A stretch of DNA of 64,000 bases from Saccharibacillus qingshengii (GTDB lineage Bacteria; Bacillota; Bacilli; Paenibacillales; Paenibacillaceae): the NCBI RefSeq assembly GCF_013185195.1, contig NZ_JAAZWC010000007.1, positions 142,835-206,834 on the forward strand, read 5' to 3'. How positions within the stretch are numbered: the first letter of the stretch is position 1; each line of letters begins with the position of its first letter. The translations under genes and the position numbers were made by a program. The notes under the pieces are model-generated. The model was not told the origin of the DNA. It ran no database searches and was given only the letters and a program-made list of their open reading frames with translations. Positions 33,877 through 42,442 of this stretch are shown piece after piece.

Positions 33877-35707
33877 GCCGCTCCTCCTCCCCCGAATCCG
33901 GATAACGAATTTCTACCGACGTTCCCTGACCCTGTCCTCCGCTGTGCACCGTGATCCCGTACTCCGGTCCGTACAGCAGCCGCAGCCGTTCGTGGACGCT
34001 GCGCAGGCCGAACCCGCCGCCTTCCGGCTCTTCGCCGCTTCGGCCGAGTCCCGCATGCAGCTCGCGCAGCTTGTCGGCCGGAATGCCCCGGCCGTTGTCT
34101 CTTACCCGAACGGCAATATCTCCTTGTTCCCGGTCCGCGAAGATCACAAGGCGGTTATCTTCGTCGCGGCTGCGGATCCCGTGCACGATATAATTCTCGA
34201 CGATCGGCTGCACGGACAATCTCGGCACTTCGAGATCAAGCAGCTGCGGATCGGCCTGGATATCGTAGGCGAGCCGGTCTTTGTAGCGGATACGGAACAA
34301 TTCCAGATACAACCGGCAGGCTTCCAGTTCGTCTTTGAGCGTATGCTTTTCTTTTTGCTGCACGAAGCTTTTGAACAGCATGGACAGACTGTAGATCATC
34401 TCCCCGACGTCTTTGGCCCCCTGCGATACGGCCCGCATCCGGATCACTTCGAGCGTATTGTACAAAAAATGCGGATTGACCCGCGCCTGCAGCGCCGCAA
34501 GTTCGGTATGCTTCTGCTTGATGTCCGCTTTGTACACCCGGTCGATATATTGATTCAGCTCGTCGAGCATATCGTCGAAGCTGCTTGCAATCTGACCCAG
34601 TTCGTCTTCTTTTGTATCCTTGAGCCGGGTCTTCAGGTCTCCGCGTTTGACGCGCTGCGTCAGCCGGATGATCCGGTTCGTCCGTTTGGCAAAATTGAAA
34701 ATGAACAGTGAAGGCACCAGAATCGCGAATACGATACAGACCGCCCCGATCGTCACAATGGTCCGCTGGAGGTTCCGGTACGATTCCGCGGCCTCCCGCT
34801 CGCTCAGGATTCCCGCAACGGTATAGCCGCCGGCGGTCGAAGCCAGCTTGTTGAAATACAGGCCGTTCTCCGGCGCGGGACCCGACGAATTGACATCGTA
34901 GACCAATTCCAGCCGCTGCGCATACGGAAAGCGCTGTCCGTAATAACGGCCCGACGTATCGAACAATACCCGGCCGTCCGCGGACAAGACGAAGATATCG
35001 CCTTTGAATTCTTGTTCATACGCGGTAAGCGCCTGATGCAGACGGCCCGAATCGAACCAGACGGTGAGCTGTCCGAGATTCTTGAAGCTCTGTTTGTCGT
35101 TGACTGGCACCGTGACCGAGTACATGGCCTCCCCGATTCCTCCGAGCGCCCGGTTCACCCAGGCATTGGGCTCCGAGACGTTCGCGTTCTCAAGCGCCAT
35201 CGCGTCGGGCACATAAGATTGCGACGCATTGACCGGCACCACCCGAAATTCCCCGTCGGGATGATACGCGTACAAAGCCTGCTGCTCGCTGCTGTAGAGT
35301 ACGAGCGCCCGGATATCCGGGCGGCTCTCGAGTACGTTTTTGAAATAGGATTTGGCGTTGGCTGCATCGATTCCCGTCTGCGCATACCGGTCGAGCCGGT
35401 AGCGGACATAGTCGGCGTACGGATTCAGGAGGAAATAAGACAGATCGAGCGACAGCGCGTCATCCCGGTACAGGTCGGGCATGATCGAAGACGCTTCGCC
35501 GATCCGCAGACCGATATACCGGTCGATCGCGGACATCGCCGCTTTTTGGTTGTCCAGCTCCCGCCGCACCGTCGACTGGGACATGGATACAAACATAAAA
35601 TACGAAAAAGCGATAATCGTGACAATGGTGATAAAGGAGAAGAGCAGAATGGTTTTGGTAAACAGATTGTTTTTGACCGTCCTCCGGTAAACCCCCAGGA
35701 TATCCAT
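33851..35707 (-). CDS. YesM-type sensor histidine kinase
   Basis: A 618-residue kinase of the YesM/LytS-like group. Helix 1 (about residues 18-40) and helix 2 (about 300-322) enclose a large extracellular Cache-type sensor, followed by HAMP (VKRGDLKTRLKDTKEDELGQIA). The His_kinase domain has ALQARVNPHFLYNTLEVIRM, phospho-acceptor His in NPHFLYN, and the ATPase domain has VQPIVENYIVHG and DNGRGIPADKL. Start 35707 (MDILGVYRRTVKNN) is chosen over a longer frame from 35842 because GAGAGGAG lies just upstream and the family begins this way. It senses a sugar or the binding protein at the membrane and phosphorylates the overlapping YesN-type regulator. Confidence 0.94.
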   Translation of the reverse strand: MDILGVYRRTVKNNLFTKTILLFSFITIVTIIAFSYFMFVSMSQSTVRRELDNQKAAMSAIDRYIGLRIGEASSIMPDLYRDDALSLDLSYFLLNPYADYVRYRLDRYAQTGIDAANAKSYFKNVLESRPDIRALVLYSSEQQALYAYHPDGEFRVVPVNASQSYVPDAMALENANVSEPNAWVNRALGGIGEAMYSVTVPVNDKQSFKNLGQLTVWFDSGRLHQALTAYEQEFKGDIFVLSADGRVLFDTSGRYYGQRFPYAQRLELVYDVNSSGPAPENGLYFNKLASTAGGYTVAGILSEREAAESYRNLQRTIVTIGAVCIVFAILVPSLFIFNFAKRTNRIIRLTQRVKRGDLKTRLKDTKEDELGQIASSFDDMLDELNQYIDRVYKADIKQKHTELAALQARVNPHFLYNTLEVIRMRAVSQGAKDVGEMIYSLSMLFKSFVQQKEKHTLKDELEACRLYLELFRIRYKDRLAYDIQADPQLLDLEVPRLSVQPIVENYIVHGIRSRDEDNRLVIFADREQGDIAVRVRDNGRGIPADKLRELHAGLGRSGEEPEGGGFGLRSVHERLRLLYGPEYGITVHSGGQGQGTSVEIRYPDSGEEERHVQSISGG

Positions 35708-36077
35708 GCCCCGCTCCTCTCCGCTGTCCTTTTTTTCGATATTTTCGCACTCTGTTCGCCGCCTGTCCACTCGTACCGGACATGAATCTCCCATCCGCAC
35801 AAGTCCCCATCTTGTTACCTTAGACCATGAAAGCCTTTTCATTAAGAGGGAAAACTAAAGATCGCCTGTTCAAATTAAAGAAGCCTGGTACCTTGATCGA
35901 ATTAAATCCAAGGCTTGCGTTCATCGGAAACACGCAGGGTTCAAGCGGGTTTTCGAGGGGCGTAACCTAACATCGTTATCGGTCAAGGTACTAGCGCTTC
36001 GCGAAGCCGCGGCCGCCTTCTTGGAAGAACGTTCTTCCGGGCGGCCTTGGTCTTCGGACGTTAATCATCCCTGCCGC
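35708..36077. other. Intergenic stretch without a supported gene
   Basis: The gap upstream of the YesM-type gene holds a 47-codon plus-strand frame (35827-35970, no ribosome site). It also has a loose inverted pair, CTGGTACCTTGATCGA at 35885 and its near-complement ending at 35994, and a long GGCCGCC/GGCGGCC hairpin near 36009-36042 just past the exonuclease III stop. The hairpin lacks a T-run but may still end exoA transcription. I do not see a convincing gene. Confidence 0.5.
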
Positions 36078-36836
36078 TCACGGCTCTTCCATTTCCAGCA
36101 CGACCGGACAATGATCGCTTCCCAGAATCTGGAAGTCGATCCGCGCATCGGTCAGCCGGGGAGCCAGGCGCTCGGAAGCGAGGAAATAATCGATTCGCCA
36201 ACCGATATTCCGTTCGCGTACCTTCATCATATACGACCACCAGCTGTACACCCCTTCGCGGTCCGGATAGAAGTAGCGGAACGTATCGATAAAGCCGGCG
36301 TCCAGCAGCTCGGTCATCTTGCCGCGCTCTTCGTCCGTAAAGCCCGAGTTGCCGATATTGGAACGCGCGTTCTTCAGGTCGATCTCCCGGTGCGCGACGT
36401 TCAGATCCCCGCAGACGAGAACCGGCTTGACGGCGTCCAGCGTCTGGAGATAATGACGGAAGCGGTCTTCCCACTCCAGCCGGTACGGCAGGCGGGTAAG
36501 GTCGCGCTTAGCATTCGGCGTATAGACATTAACGAGGTAAAAAGATTCGTATTCCAGCGTCAGCAGCCGGCCTTCGTCTTCCCGGTCTTCTTCCATGCCG
36601 TAGCGTACGCTCAGCGGGCGGACTTTGGTAAAAACGGCGGTTCCGGAGTATCCTTTCTTGAGCGCATAATTCCAATATTGGTAATAGTCGCGGGTCGGCT
36701 CGATCTTGATCTGGCCTTCCTGCAGCTTGGTCTCCTGCACGCAGAAAATATCCGCATTCTGCTGTTCGAAATATTCGTTGAAACCTTTGGTGACGGCGGC
36801 CCGAAGACCGTTGACGTTCCAGGAAATCAATTTCAT
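36078..36836 (-). CDS. exoA: Exodeoxyribonuclease III (AP endonuclease)
   Basis: A 252-residue member of the exonuclease III/ExoA family, which cleaves 5' of abasic sites in base-excision repair. The motifs are MKLISWNVNGLRAA, CVQETKLQEGQ (catalytic Glu), YTPNAKRDLTRL, VCGDLNVAHREIDL (Asp/Asn), GFTDEERGKM, RIDYFLAS and the terminal GSDHCPV with the catalytic Asp-His. ATG 36836 is preceded by AAGGAG and starts at the conserved MKLISWN; an in-frame ATG at 36911 adds an unrelated extension. Length fits ExoA of Bacillus. It is monocistronic. Confidence 0.96.
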   Translation of the reverse strand: MKLISWNVNGLRAAVTKGFNEYFEQQNADIFCVQETKLQEGQIKIEPTRDYYQYWNYALKKGYSGTAVFTKVRPLSVRYGMEEDREDEGRLLTLEYESFYLVNVYTPNAKRDLTRLPYRLEWEDRFRHYLQTLDAVKPVLVCGDLNVAHREIDLKNARSNIGNSGFTDEERGKMTELLDAGFIDTFRYFYPDREGVYSWWSYMMKVRERNIGWRIDYFLASERLAPRLTDARIDFQILGSDHCPVVLEMEEP

Positions 36837-36998
36837 GGGGCATTTCTCCTTAATCACTGGCAGTAGGCTGTCGGGAAAGGCGATCCCCTTCTCCGACAGC
36901 CAGTGTACCATAATCCCGGCGGTTTCGGGGATGGATGCGGCGGTTTCTTCAGGGCGAGACCGGGGCGGAAATTTTCAAACATGCGTTCGTTTTTTCGA

Positions 36999-37028
36999 TT
37001 GACGCTTGTTTTTCGGCTGTGGTATAGT
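36999..37028 (+). promoter_or_regulatory. Sigma-A promoter ahead of the secreted coiled-coil gene
   Basis: TTGACG (36999) and TATAGT (37023) are separated by 18 nt. The start would be near 37035, leaving a leader of about 118 nt that contains a strong terminator hairpin. Confidence 0.6.
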
Positions 37029-37050
37029 GGACGCAATCGATCATGAACGG

Positions 37051-37106
37051 CGCGGGGAAGCACCCTGCGGACAAGGTTTCCGAACCTTTCCGCAGGGTGC
37101 TTTTTT
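37051..37106 (+). terminator. Leader terminator with a competing upstream hairpin (attenuator candidate)
   Basis: GCACCCTGCGGA (37060) pairs perfectly with TCCGCAGGGTGC, with an inner AAGGTT/AACCTT stem, followed by T6. Just upstream CGCGGGG (37051-37057) can pair with CCCTGCG (37063-37069), which is part of the terminator's left arm. The hairpin lies between a promoter and the gene at 37153, so it either ends a small RNA of about 70 nt or attenuates the gene. Confidence 0.65.
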
Positions 37107-37152
37107 GCGTTTTCACGTTCCGGTTCACCTCATATAAGGAGCTGAAATTCCT

Positions 37153-37953
37153 ATGTCCGCTTTCCGATCCGCGCCGCCTAAATCCCGCTTTGCCGTCCGT
37201 TTGACCGCCCTGCTGCTGTCGCTCGTTTTGATCCTCCCGTTTGCCGCACCGCCCGAACGCGCCGCGGCCAGCGCCTGGGCATCGGCGCTGTCGGGCATCG
37301 ATGCCCTGTACGATGGCTACACCGCGCTTGAGACCGCCAACAAGATCGAGAAGCTGGAGATTCAGTCGCTGCGCAAAGACAGTGCGGCCCGGCTCAAGAA
37401 CGTCAACGCTTCCGTGAAAGCGATCGACAAGTCCAAGATCGACCGCTTGAATACCGAATGGGCCGCGCTCAAGAGCCGACACGCCTCTCTGATTCGGCAG
37501 TACAGCGATCTCGGCAAGCAGGCGGCCGAAGCGCGCAAACGCAAAGACAAGAAAAGCGCCGATCTGCTCGACTTGAAGCGCAACAAACTGAAGCCGTCGG
37601 TCGACGCCGCCAAGCTGGAGATCAAGAAAGCCCAGGAAGCGCTGGCTTCCGCCAAGAAACAAGCGGCAGCCAAAGTCAAAACGGTCAAAGACGCCCTGGC
37701 TCCCGCAGCAGTGCTGAAGAAACAGGTAACGGCCGAGAACAAAACGATCGTGTCCTGCAACAAGACAAGAGCGGCGGCCTACAAACGCTACCGCTCCGCC
37801 GTCAAGCAGGGCAATGCGATTACCGCGGCAGCGGAATTGACGCTGATGTACGATCAGCTGCGGAAGATCCACGCTTCCCAGCGTACGATTTACGGTTGGG
37901 AGAAACAGATCTCGGCGGCGATTCAATCGGCCGCCTCCAAGCTTCCTGCCTGA
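37153..37953 (+). CDS. Secreted coiled-coil protein of unknown function
   Basis: A 266-residue protein with a signal peptide (basic N-terminus, hydrophobic LLLSLVLILPFA, Ala-rich cleavage region about residues 35-40). The rest is almost entirely helical and rich in Lys and Ala (EIQSLRKDSAARLKN, LKSRHASLIRQYSDLGKQAAEARKRKD-like stretches). Only one Cys (CNKTR) is visible. I do not recognise a family; it resembles short secreted coiled-coil proteins of Paenibacillus. AAGGAG precedes the ATG. A promoter and a terminator hairpin lie upstream, so expression may be controlled by read-through. Confidence 0.75.
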   Translation: MSAFRSAPPKSRFAVRLTALLLSLVLILPFAAPPERAAASAWASALSGIDALYDGYTALETANKIEKLEIQSLRKDSAARLKNVNASVKAIDKSKIDRLNTEWAALKSRHASLIRQYSDLGKQAAEARKRKDKKSADLLDLKRNKLKPSVDAAKLEIKKAQEALASAKKQAAAKVKTVKDALAPAAVLKKQVTAENKTIVSCNKTRAAAYKRYRSAVKQGNAITAAAELTLMYDQLRKIHASQRTIYGWEKQISAAIQSAASKLPA

Positions 37954-38096
37954 GAGGCCGCTTGCGCCCACCCCCACCGGCATAGGCCGCTTCTTCACAG
38001 TGTGTTCTTTCCCGGGACCCTGTGCGCAAGAATAAGGAGGTTTCATGGCTCTTCCTGCCTGTAGACTGATTTCATACCCGACAGGAGGCTATGATC

Positions 38097-38936
38097 ATGA
38101 CCGAACCGATCCACTCTCTACACCCGTTTGCCGCAGCGCCTACAGATCTGCACGCGTCTGCCATTTCCGTATTCAACCGTCTGCACCACGCACCGGAAAT
38201 CCTGTTTCTCGGCAACGCCTGGGATACCGCTTCCGCGCTTTCCCTCGAACGGGCCGGCTTTCCGGCAGTCGGAACGACCAGCCGGGGCATCGCCGACGGG
38301 ATCGGAGCGGGCGACGGCGAACAGGTCGATTTCGACCGCCATGTGTCGATCGTACGCGATATGACCGCTCATCTGCACATTCCGGTATCCGCGGATATCG
38401 AAGCCGGTTACGCTTCACGGTTCGGAGATATTGTCGACAATGCGCTCCGTATGGCCGATGCGGGCGCAGCCGGTCTCAATATCGAAGACTCGCCGAAAGA
38501 CCAAGTCGGCCTGCGCGATTACACCGAACAGGCCGGACTGCTGGCACAGATTCGCCATGCGCTGGACACCCGGGGGTTCGGAGGATTGTTCCTCAATGCC
38601 CGCACCGATACGTATCTGATCTCCGGCTTGGCAGATCCGCTCAACGAGACGCTGATCCGGGCCGAAGCCTATGCCGGCAGCGGAGCCAGCGGGATTTTCG
38701 TGCCGGGACTCGGAAAAGACGAAGACATTGCCGCCGCCGCTTCGGCGATCACGGTTCCGCTGAATATCATGTCGCTTCCGGGGCTGACTTCCCCCGCCCG
38801 CCTGCATACGCTGGGCGTCCGCCGATTCAGCTTCGGCAATGCCTTATCCGACAAGATGTTCGCTTGGCTGGATCGCTCCGCTGCGGAACTTTGGCAGCAT
38901 CGGAATACAGCTTCGCTGTATGCGGCCGACGAATAA
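38097..38936 (+). CDS. Isocitrate lyase/PEP mutase-family enzyme
   Basis: A 279-residue protein of the isocitrate lyase/phosphoenolpyruvate mutase superfamily. Features are FLGNAWDTASALSLERAGFPAVGTTS (about 40-65), the metal-binding SADIEAGYA, GLNIEDSPKD, FLNARTDTYLI and FVPGLGKDED. Members form or break carbon-carbon or carbon-phosphorus bonds next to a carboxylate: PEP mutase, oxaloacetate hydrolase, 2-methylisocitrate lyase-like. The KKCGH lyase motif is absent, so it is not a true isocitrate lyase. ATG 38097 is preferred because AGGAGG lies 8 nt upstream; the ATG at 38091 is too close to it. Confidence 0.88.
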   Translation: MTEPIHSLHPFAAAPTDLHASAISVFNRLHHAPEILFLGNAWDTASALSLERAGFPAVGTTSRGIADGIGAGDGEQVDFDRHVSIVRDMTAHLHIPVSADIEAGYASRFGDIVDNALRMADAGAAGLNIEDSPKDQVGLRDYTEQAGLLAQIRHALDTRGFGGLFLNARTDTYLISGLADPLNETLIRAEAYAGSGASGIFVPGLGKDEDIAAAASAITVPLNIMSLPGLTSPARLHTLGVRRFSFGNALSDKMFAWLDRSAAELWQHRNTASLYAADE

Positions 38937-38978
38937 CCGTCCCCTGCAGCCGTGCAGGGACAGCTTCTTAGATCCTTC

Positions 38979-39012
38979 CCAAAAACCGGTCTGCATGTAG
39001 ACCGGTTTTTGC
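38979..39012. terminator. Bidirectional terminator after the PEP mutase-family gene
   Basis: AAAAACCGGTCT-GCATGT-AGACCGGTTTTT. A second, smaller GC stem (CCCTGCA/TGCAGGG) lies just before it at 38942. Confidence 0.85.
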
Positions 39013-39133
39013 GTTTGGGGATCTTCTTCGGAATATTCGCGGCAGGAACGGATCTGTCAGCCATTTACCGATTTTCGCCCGCTTCCGCGCTGGGCATCTA
39101 CTCATTTTCTTTCACTTGTTTACGAATAACTAT

Positions 39134-39160
39134 TAAAAATGTGACATTTTTCGACGATAA
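39134..39160 (+). promoter_or_regulatory. Sigma-D type promoter for the second MCP gene
   Basis: TAAA (39134) and GACGATAA (39153) are separated by 15 nt, one mismatch from the sigma-D pattern. The spacer contains the palindrome AAAAATGTGACATTTTT-like core. It lies 38 nt before the TTG start codon. Confidence 0.65.
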
Positions 39161-39197
39161 TGAAGAGTCAGACGAACATCAAGGAGGTACAGAAATT

Positions 39198-40961
39198 TTG
39201 AACACAAGAAATCGCAGATTTTATGGACTACGCACGAAACTCTATTTGGTAATCCTGGTACCGCTTCTGATTATCGGTATACTTGTCACGCTAATGACGC
39301 GTTCGGCCGTCGAACAAGCTGCGCTCTCCACCATGCAAAAAGATACGCAGCGGTTGGCCGAGAACACGGCACTGCGGCTTGGAACTCAAGCCGAAGCGAT
39401 TCAAAGCGTATACGAAAACGGTGAAAAAACGGAAGCCTACCGGACGCTGCGGGAAGAATTGAATACGCTCCGGCTGCAGTCAGGCGTCCTCTATGTCTAT
39501 ATGCTCGACAAGAACGACGCAGGCTGGAGATACACGGTGGACGGCGCAGACTGGGACGACGAAAACTACAGTCCTCTCGGTATGGAAGCTTCCTTTGACG
39601 CCGATGTCGAAAGCAATCTGATGAAAGGTCTGACGGTCAATACCCCGGTGGCCGACAGCGAAGAGTGGGGCAAGCTGTTCTCGTCCTTTACTCCGATCCG
39701 CGGCGCCGATGATGCCATAATCGGCTACCTCGGAATCGACGTTGCCGCCAACACGCTGGAACAAGTGACGTCGGAGACCCTGAAGAGTGTCTACCTGATC
39801 GTAATTCCGGTATTCGCCGCGGTCCTGATCGTTTCGATGCTCATTATGCTGTGGGTGGTCAATCGTCTGCTCAAGCAGGTCGCCGGAATCAAAGAAGGCC
39901 TGGAACAAGCTGCCCAAGGCAATCTCGACGTATCCGTCGAACGGATTACCGGCGATCAGCTTGGCGATATTGCGCAGCTGACCGGTCATATGACTTCCCG
40001 GATCACGGATATGATCGAACAGATCAAGAGCGGCTCGGACACGCTTGTGGAATCGGCCGGCCATATCGAACAATCTTCCCATATGAACGATCAACAGGCC
40101 GAGGAATTGGCGCGGGCCATTCGGGAGATCGCTTCGGGTTCGATGCAGCAGGCGGAAGAAACCGAGAACGCCGTACATTTGACCGATCAGCTCGGCGGCA
40201 TGATGGACGAGGTTGGTTCGTACGTGCTCCAATTTACCGATATGTCGAAGCAGCTGGGCAGTGTTCAGGTAAAAGTCAGCCGCGAACATGAAGTGCTGCT
40301 CGAGAAAAGCCGGGAGAATGCGCGGCGCACCGACGACCTGACCGCGATGTCCAGCGAACTCGACCAGAAATCGAAGCTGGCCGCTTCGATCAGCGGACAG
40401 CTGAACACCATCGTCAAACAAACACAAATTCTGGCGCTCAATGCCACGATTGAAGCTTCGCGCGCAGGAGAAGCGGGCAAAGGATTTGCGGTCGTCGCCG
40501 GAGAAATGGGACTGCTCGCCCAACAGTCCAAAGATTCCATTCAGGAAATCGACCGTATTCTCGGTTCTTTCGTCGACCAGGTCGGCATGATGAACGAACA
40601 CTTCGAAGTGAACCGCGTCTTGACGCAGGAACAGGAAGAGCAGATCTCGGATTGTCTGCAAACCTTTGGCGAAGTGTTGGATATCTCGGGACAAGTCGAA
40701 GGGCTCGCCGGCCAGCTGCAGCGCAGAACCGGCGATATGCAGGAAGTTCGGCGGGAGGTAGAGCAGCATATGAACGATATTGCGGCGGCTACCGAACAGA
40801 CTTCGGCCATGACCGAAGAAGTGGCGGCAAGCGCGGACGAACAGCAGCGCTCCGCACGCGAACTGAACGCGGTCTCCCAGCGTCTGGCCGAACTTGCGGA
40901 CGGTATGCAGTCCGTCACCCGCCAGTTCCGTACCAAAGGGCACGAACAAGCGGAAGGTTGA
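39198..40961 (+). CDS. Methyl-accepting chemotaxis protein
   Basis: A 587-residue chemoreceptor. Helix 1 ([18 protein letters not shown]) and helix 2 (about 193-218) enclose an extracellular Cache-like domain of about 150 residues ([44 protein letters not shown]). HAMP ([26 protein letters not shown]) and the signalling domain with [25 protein letters not shown] follow. The TTG at 39198 is the start: AAGGAGG lies about 10 nt upstream and the longer open frame crosses a terminator. The Cache fold suggests sensing of a small molecule such as an amino or organic acid. Confidence 0.92.
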   Translation: MNTRNRRFYGLRTKLYLVILVPLLIIGILVTLMTRSAVEQAALSTMQKDTQRLAENTALRLGTQAEAIQSVYENGEKTEAYRTLREELNTLRLQSGVLYVYMLDKNDAGWRYTVDGADWDDENYSPLGMEASFDADVESNLMKGLTVNTPVADSEEWGKLFSSFTPIRGADDAIIGYLGIDVAANTLEQVTSETLKSVYLIVIPVFAAVLIVSMLIMLWVVNRLLKQVAGIKEGLEQAAQGNLDVSVERITGDQLGDIAQLTGHMTSRITDMIEQIKSGSDTLVESAGHIEQSSHMNDQQAEELARAIREIASGSMQQAEETENAVHLTDQLGGMMDEVGSYVLQFTDMSKQLGSVQVKVSREHEVLLEKSRENARRTDDLTAMSSELDQKSKLAASISGQLNTIVKQTQILALNATIEASRAGEAGKGFAVVAGEMGLLAQQSKDSIQEIDRILGSFVDQVGMMNEHFEVNRVLTQEQEEQISDCLQTFGEVLDISGQVEGLAGQLQRRTGDMQEVRREVEQHMNDIAAATEQTSAMTEEVAASADEQQRSARELNAVSQRLAELADGMQSVTRQFRTKGHEQAEG

Positions 40962-41018
40962 TCCCGGGGCAGCAGCACATAGAGCGGCCCCTCCGTTTTC
41001 CCTGACATCTATCACGGC

Positions 41019-41060
41019 AAAGAACCCCCGGACGAATGTCTATTCGTCCGGGGGTTCTTT
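41019..41060. terminator. Strong bidirectional terminator
   Basis: AAAGAACCCCCGGACGAAT, a 4-nt loop and the complementary arm ending in TTCTTT: a 19-bp perfect stem between the convergent MCP (+) and SDR (-) genes. Confidence 0.92.
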
Positions 41061-41086
41061 GTGTATGGAAGGCCGCCGCGCCGGAT

Positions 41087-41839
41087 TCAGCCCACAGCCT
41101 GCGAAGGCCGGACGGTCAGCTCGTTTACATCGACGCCTTGCGGCTGGGAGACGGCGTAGAGAATCGCTTCGGCAATTGCCCGGGCCGGCAGCGCGATACG
41201 CCGATACTCGCGCATCGCCGCCTTGGCGTCTTCGTCGGAGATGCTGTCCGCAAGTTCCGATTCGGTAACGCCCGGCGAGATCAGCGTCACACGGATCTCC
41301 CGCCCCGTTTCCTTGCGCAGGCCTTCCGAGATCGCCCGAACCGCATATTTGGTGGCGCAGTAGACGGCGGCTGTCGGCGTCACCTCATAGGCGCCGATCG
41401 AAGCGATATTCACGAATTGGCCGCCTCCTTGACGCTGCATGGCGGGCAGTCCGGCTGCGATGCCGTGCAGCACGCCCCGGATATTGACATCGATCATCCG
41501 GTTCCATTCGTCGATCCGGCGCTCTTCCAGATGGGACAGCGGCATCACGCCCGCATTATTCACGACAACGTCGATCCGGCCGAAACGTTCTTCCGCATCA
41601 CGGAAAAAAGCTTCCGTCTCTTCCGCATCCGTCACATCCAGTTTCCGGAATTCCGCGGTGCCGCCCGCCGCGCGAATCTCCGCCGCAAGAGCTTCCAGAC
41701 GTTCCGTGCGTCTGGCCCCAAGCATTACTTTCGCTCCGCGATCGGCCAGCAGACGTGCCGCCGCCTCGCCGATTCCGCTGCTGGCTCCCGTAATCAGAAC
41801 CACTTTTCCTTCGATCCCCGATCCCGTTTCGTTTTTCAT
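41087..41839 (-). CDS. Short-chain dehydrogenase/reductase (SDR)
   Basis: A 250-residue classical SDR. NAD(P)-binding TGASSGIGEAAARLL near residue 17 with the following MLGARRTERL (Arg pair suggesting NADP(H)), the NNAGVM motif near 93, and catalytic Ser/Tyr/Lys in VNIASIGAYE and YCATKYAV. Its closest-looking relatives are YdfG/clavaldehyde-dehydrogenase-like oxidoreductases. The start at 41839 has AGGGAG upstream; the upstream in-frame ATG is rejected. The gene follows the Atu4866-domain gene by about 80 bp on the same strand and is probably in an operon with it, divergent from an AraC regulator. Confidence 0.92.
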   Translation of the reverse strand: MKNETGSGIEGKVVLITGASSGIGEAAARLLADRGAKVMLGARRTERLEALAAEIRAAGGTAEFRKLDVTDAEETEAFFRDAEERFGRIDVVVNNAGVMPLSHLEERRIDEWNRMIDVNIRGVLHGIAAGLPAMQRQGGGQFVNIASIGAYEVTPTAAVYCATKYAVRAISEGLRKETGREIRVTLISPGVTESELADSISDEDAKAAMREYRRIALPARAIAEAILYAVSQPQGVDVNELTVRPSQAVG

Positions 41840-41920
41840 GACAAGATTCTCCCTTCTTGCGTTCCCTTTTTGCGTATCGTCCATTTCGCCCGCTGCCTTG
41901 TATGCCCGCTTCATGCCGGT

Positions 41921-42196
41921 TTACCTATTGTTTTCCCGATAGAAGACCATACCGCCGTGATACAGAACATCGCCGCGAAATTCGCCGTCCGCGGTAAAGC
42001 CGGTATCATCCACATAATCGATCCGGCTGCCTGCAACGGTATACCGGCCGGTATAGGCACTTTTGCGGCTGCCGCGCGCTTCATCGTAGCGTCCGTCAGG
42101 CAGAAGCTCCTGGCGGATCCGGCCGTCTGCGGTTACCCACATCCCGATGTACGCATGCAAAGACTGCTGTTTGCTTCCTGTATTCGCTTCGTTCAT
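41921..42196 (-). CDS. Atu4866-domain small protein
   Basis: A 91-residue protein with nearly the whole Agrobacterium Atu4866 domain: YIGMWVTADGRIRQELLPDG, RYDEARGSRKSAYTGRY, then DDTGFTADGEF and VLYHGGMVFYR. The fold is a small lipocalin-like barrel; no activity is established. Start ATG 42196 is preceded by GGAGGAGG; the open frame extends upstream but without support. It commonly occurs next to SDR or other oxidoreductases and AraC regulators, as here. Confidence 0.85.
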   Translation of the reverse strand: MNEANTGSKQQSLHAYIGMWVTADGRIRQELLPDGRYDEARGSRKSAYTGRYTVAGSRIDYVDDTGFTADGEFRGDVLYHGGMVFYRENNR

Positions 42197-42298
42197 GATT
42201 TGCCTCCTCCCGTCGAGTTCTTCTTCATTATGCAGGCGGAACGCGAACAGGAGGTAGAACGATCGAGGCAGGAAATTGCCTGTTTCGCGCAGAAGCTT

Positions 42299-42326
42299 TT
42301 GCAAACCGGTCCCCACGTCTTATAAT
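42299..42326 (+). promoter_or_regulatory. Promoter of the AraC-family gene
   Basis: TTGCAA (42299) and TATAAT (42321) are 16 nt apart. The start lies near 42333, giving a leader of about 110 nt with an internal terminator-like hairpin. Confidence 0.55.
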
Positions 42327-42347
42327 GAAAAAAAGCAGTCCGACCCA

Positions 42348-42387
42348 AAAGACCGGCCGCCGATACCCGGCTTCCGGTCTTTGTTTT
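42348..42387 (+). terminator. Terminator-like hairpin in the leader of the AraC-family gene
   Basis: AAAGACCGG, a 17-nt loop and CCGGTCTTT are followed by GTTTT. It lies between the promoter and the ATG at 42443, so it may attenuate transcription. Confidence 0.55.
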
Positions 42388-42442
42388 CCTTATAGGCGGC
42401 CCAATGGCTGCGTTTCGGATTCAGAATCGAGGAGGAATTACG

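Noticed and set aside
35827..35970. 47-codon plus-strand ORF beginning MKAFSLRGKTKDRLF
   Set aside because: No ribosome site, no similarity recognised; it lies in the leader region of a minus-strand kinase gene.
35885..35994. Possible 110-bp miniature transposon with CTRGTACCTTGAYCGA ends and a third copy near 47099
   Set aside because: Matches of this length with one or two mismatches are expected by chance in 64 kb; no target duplication or transposase is visible.
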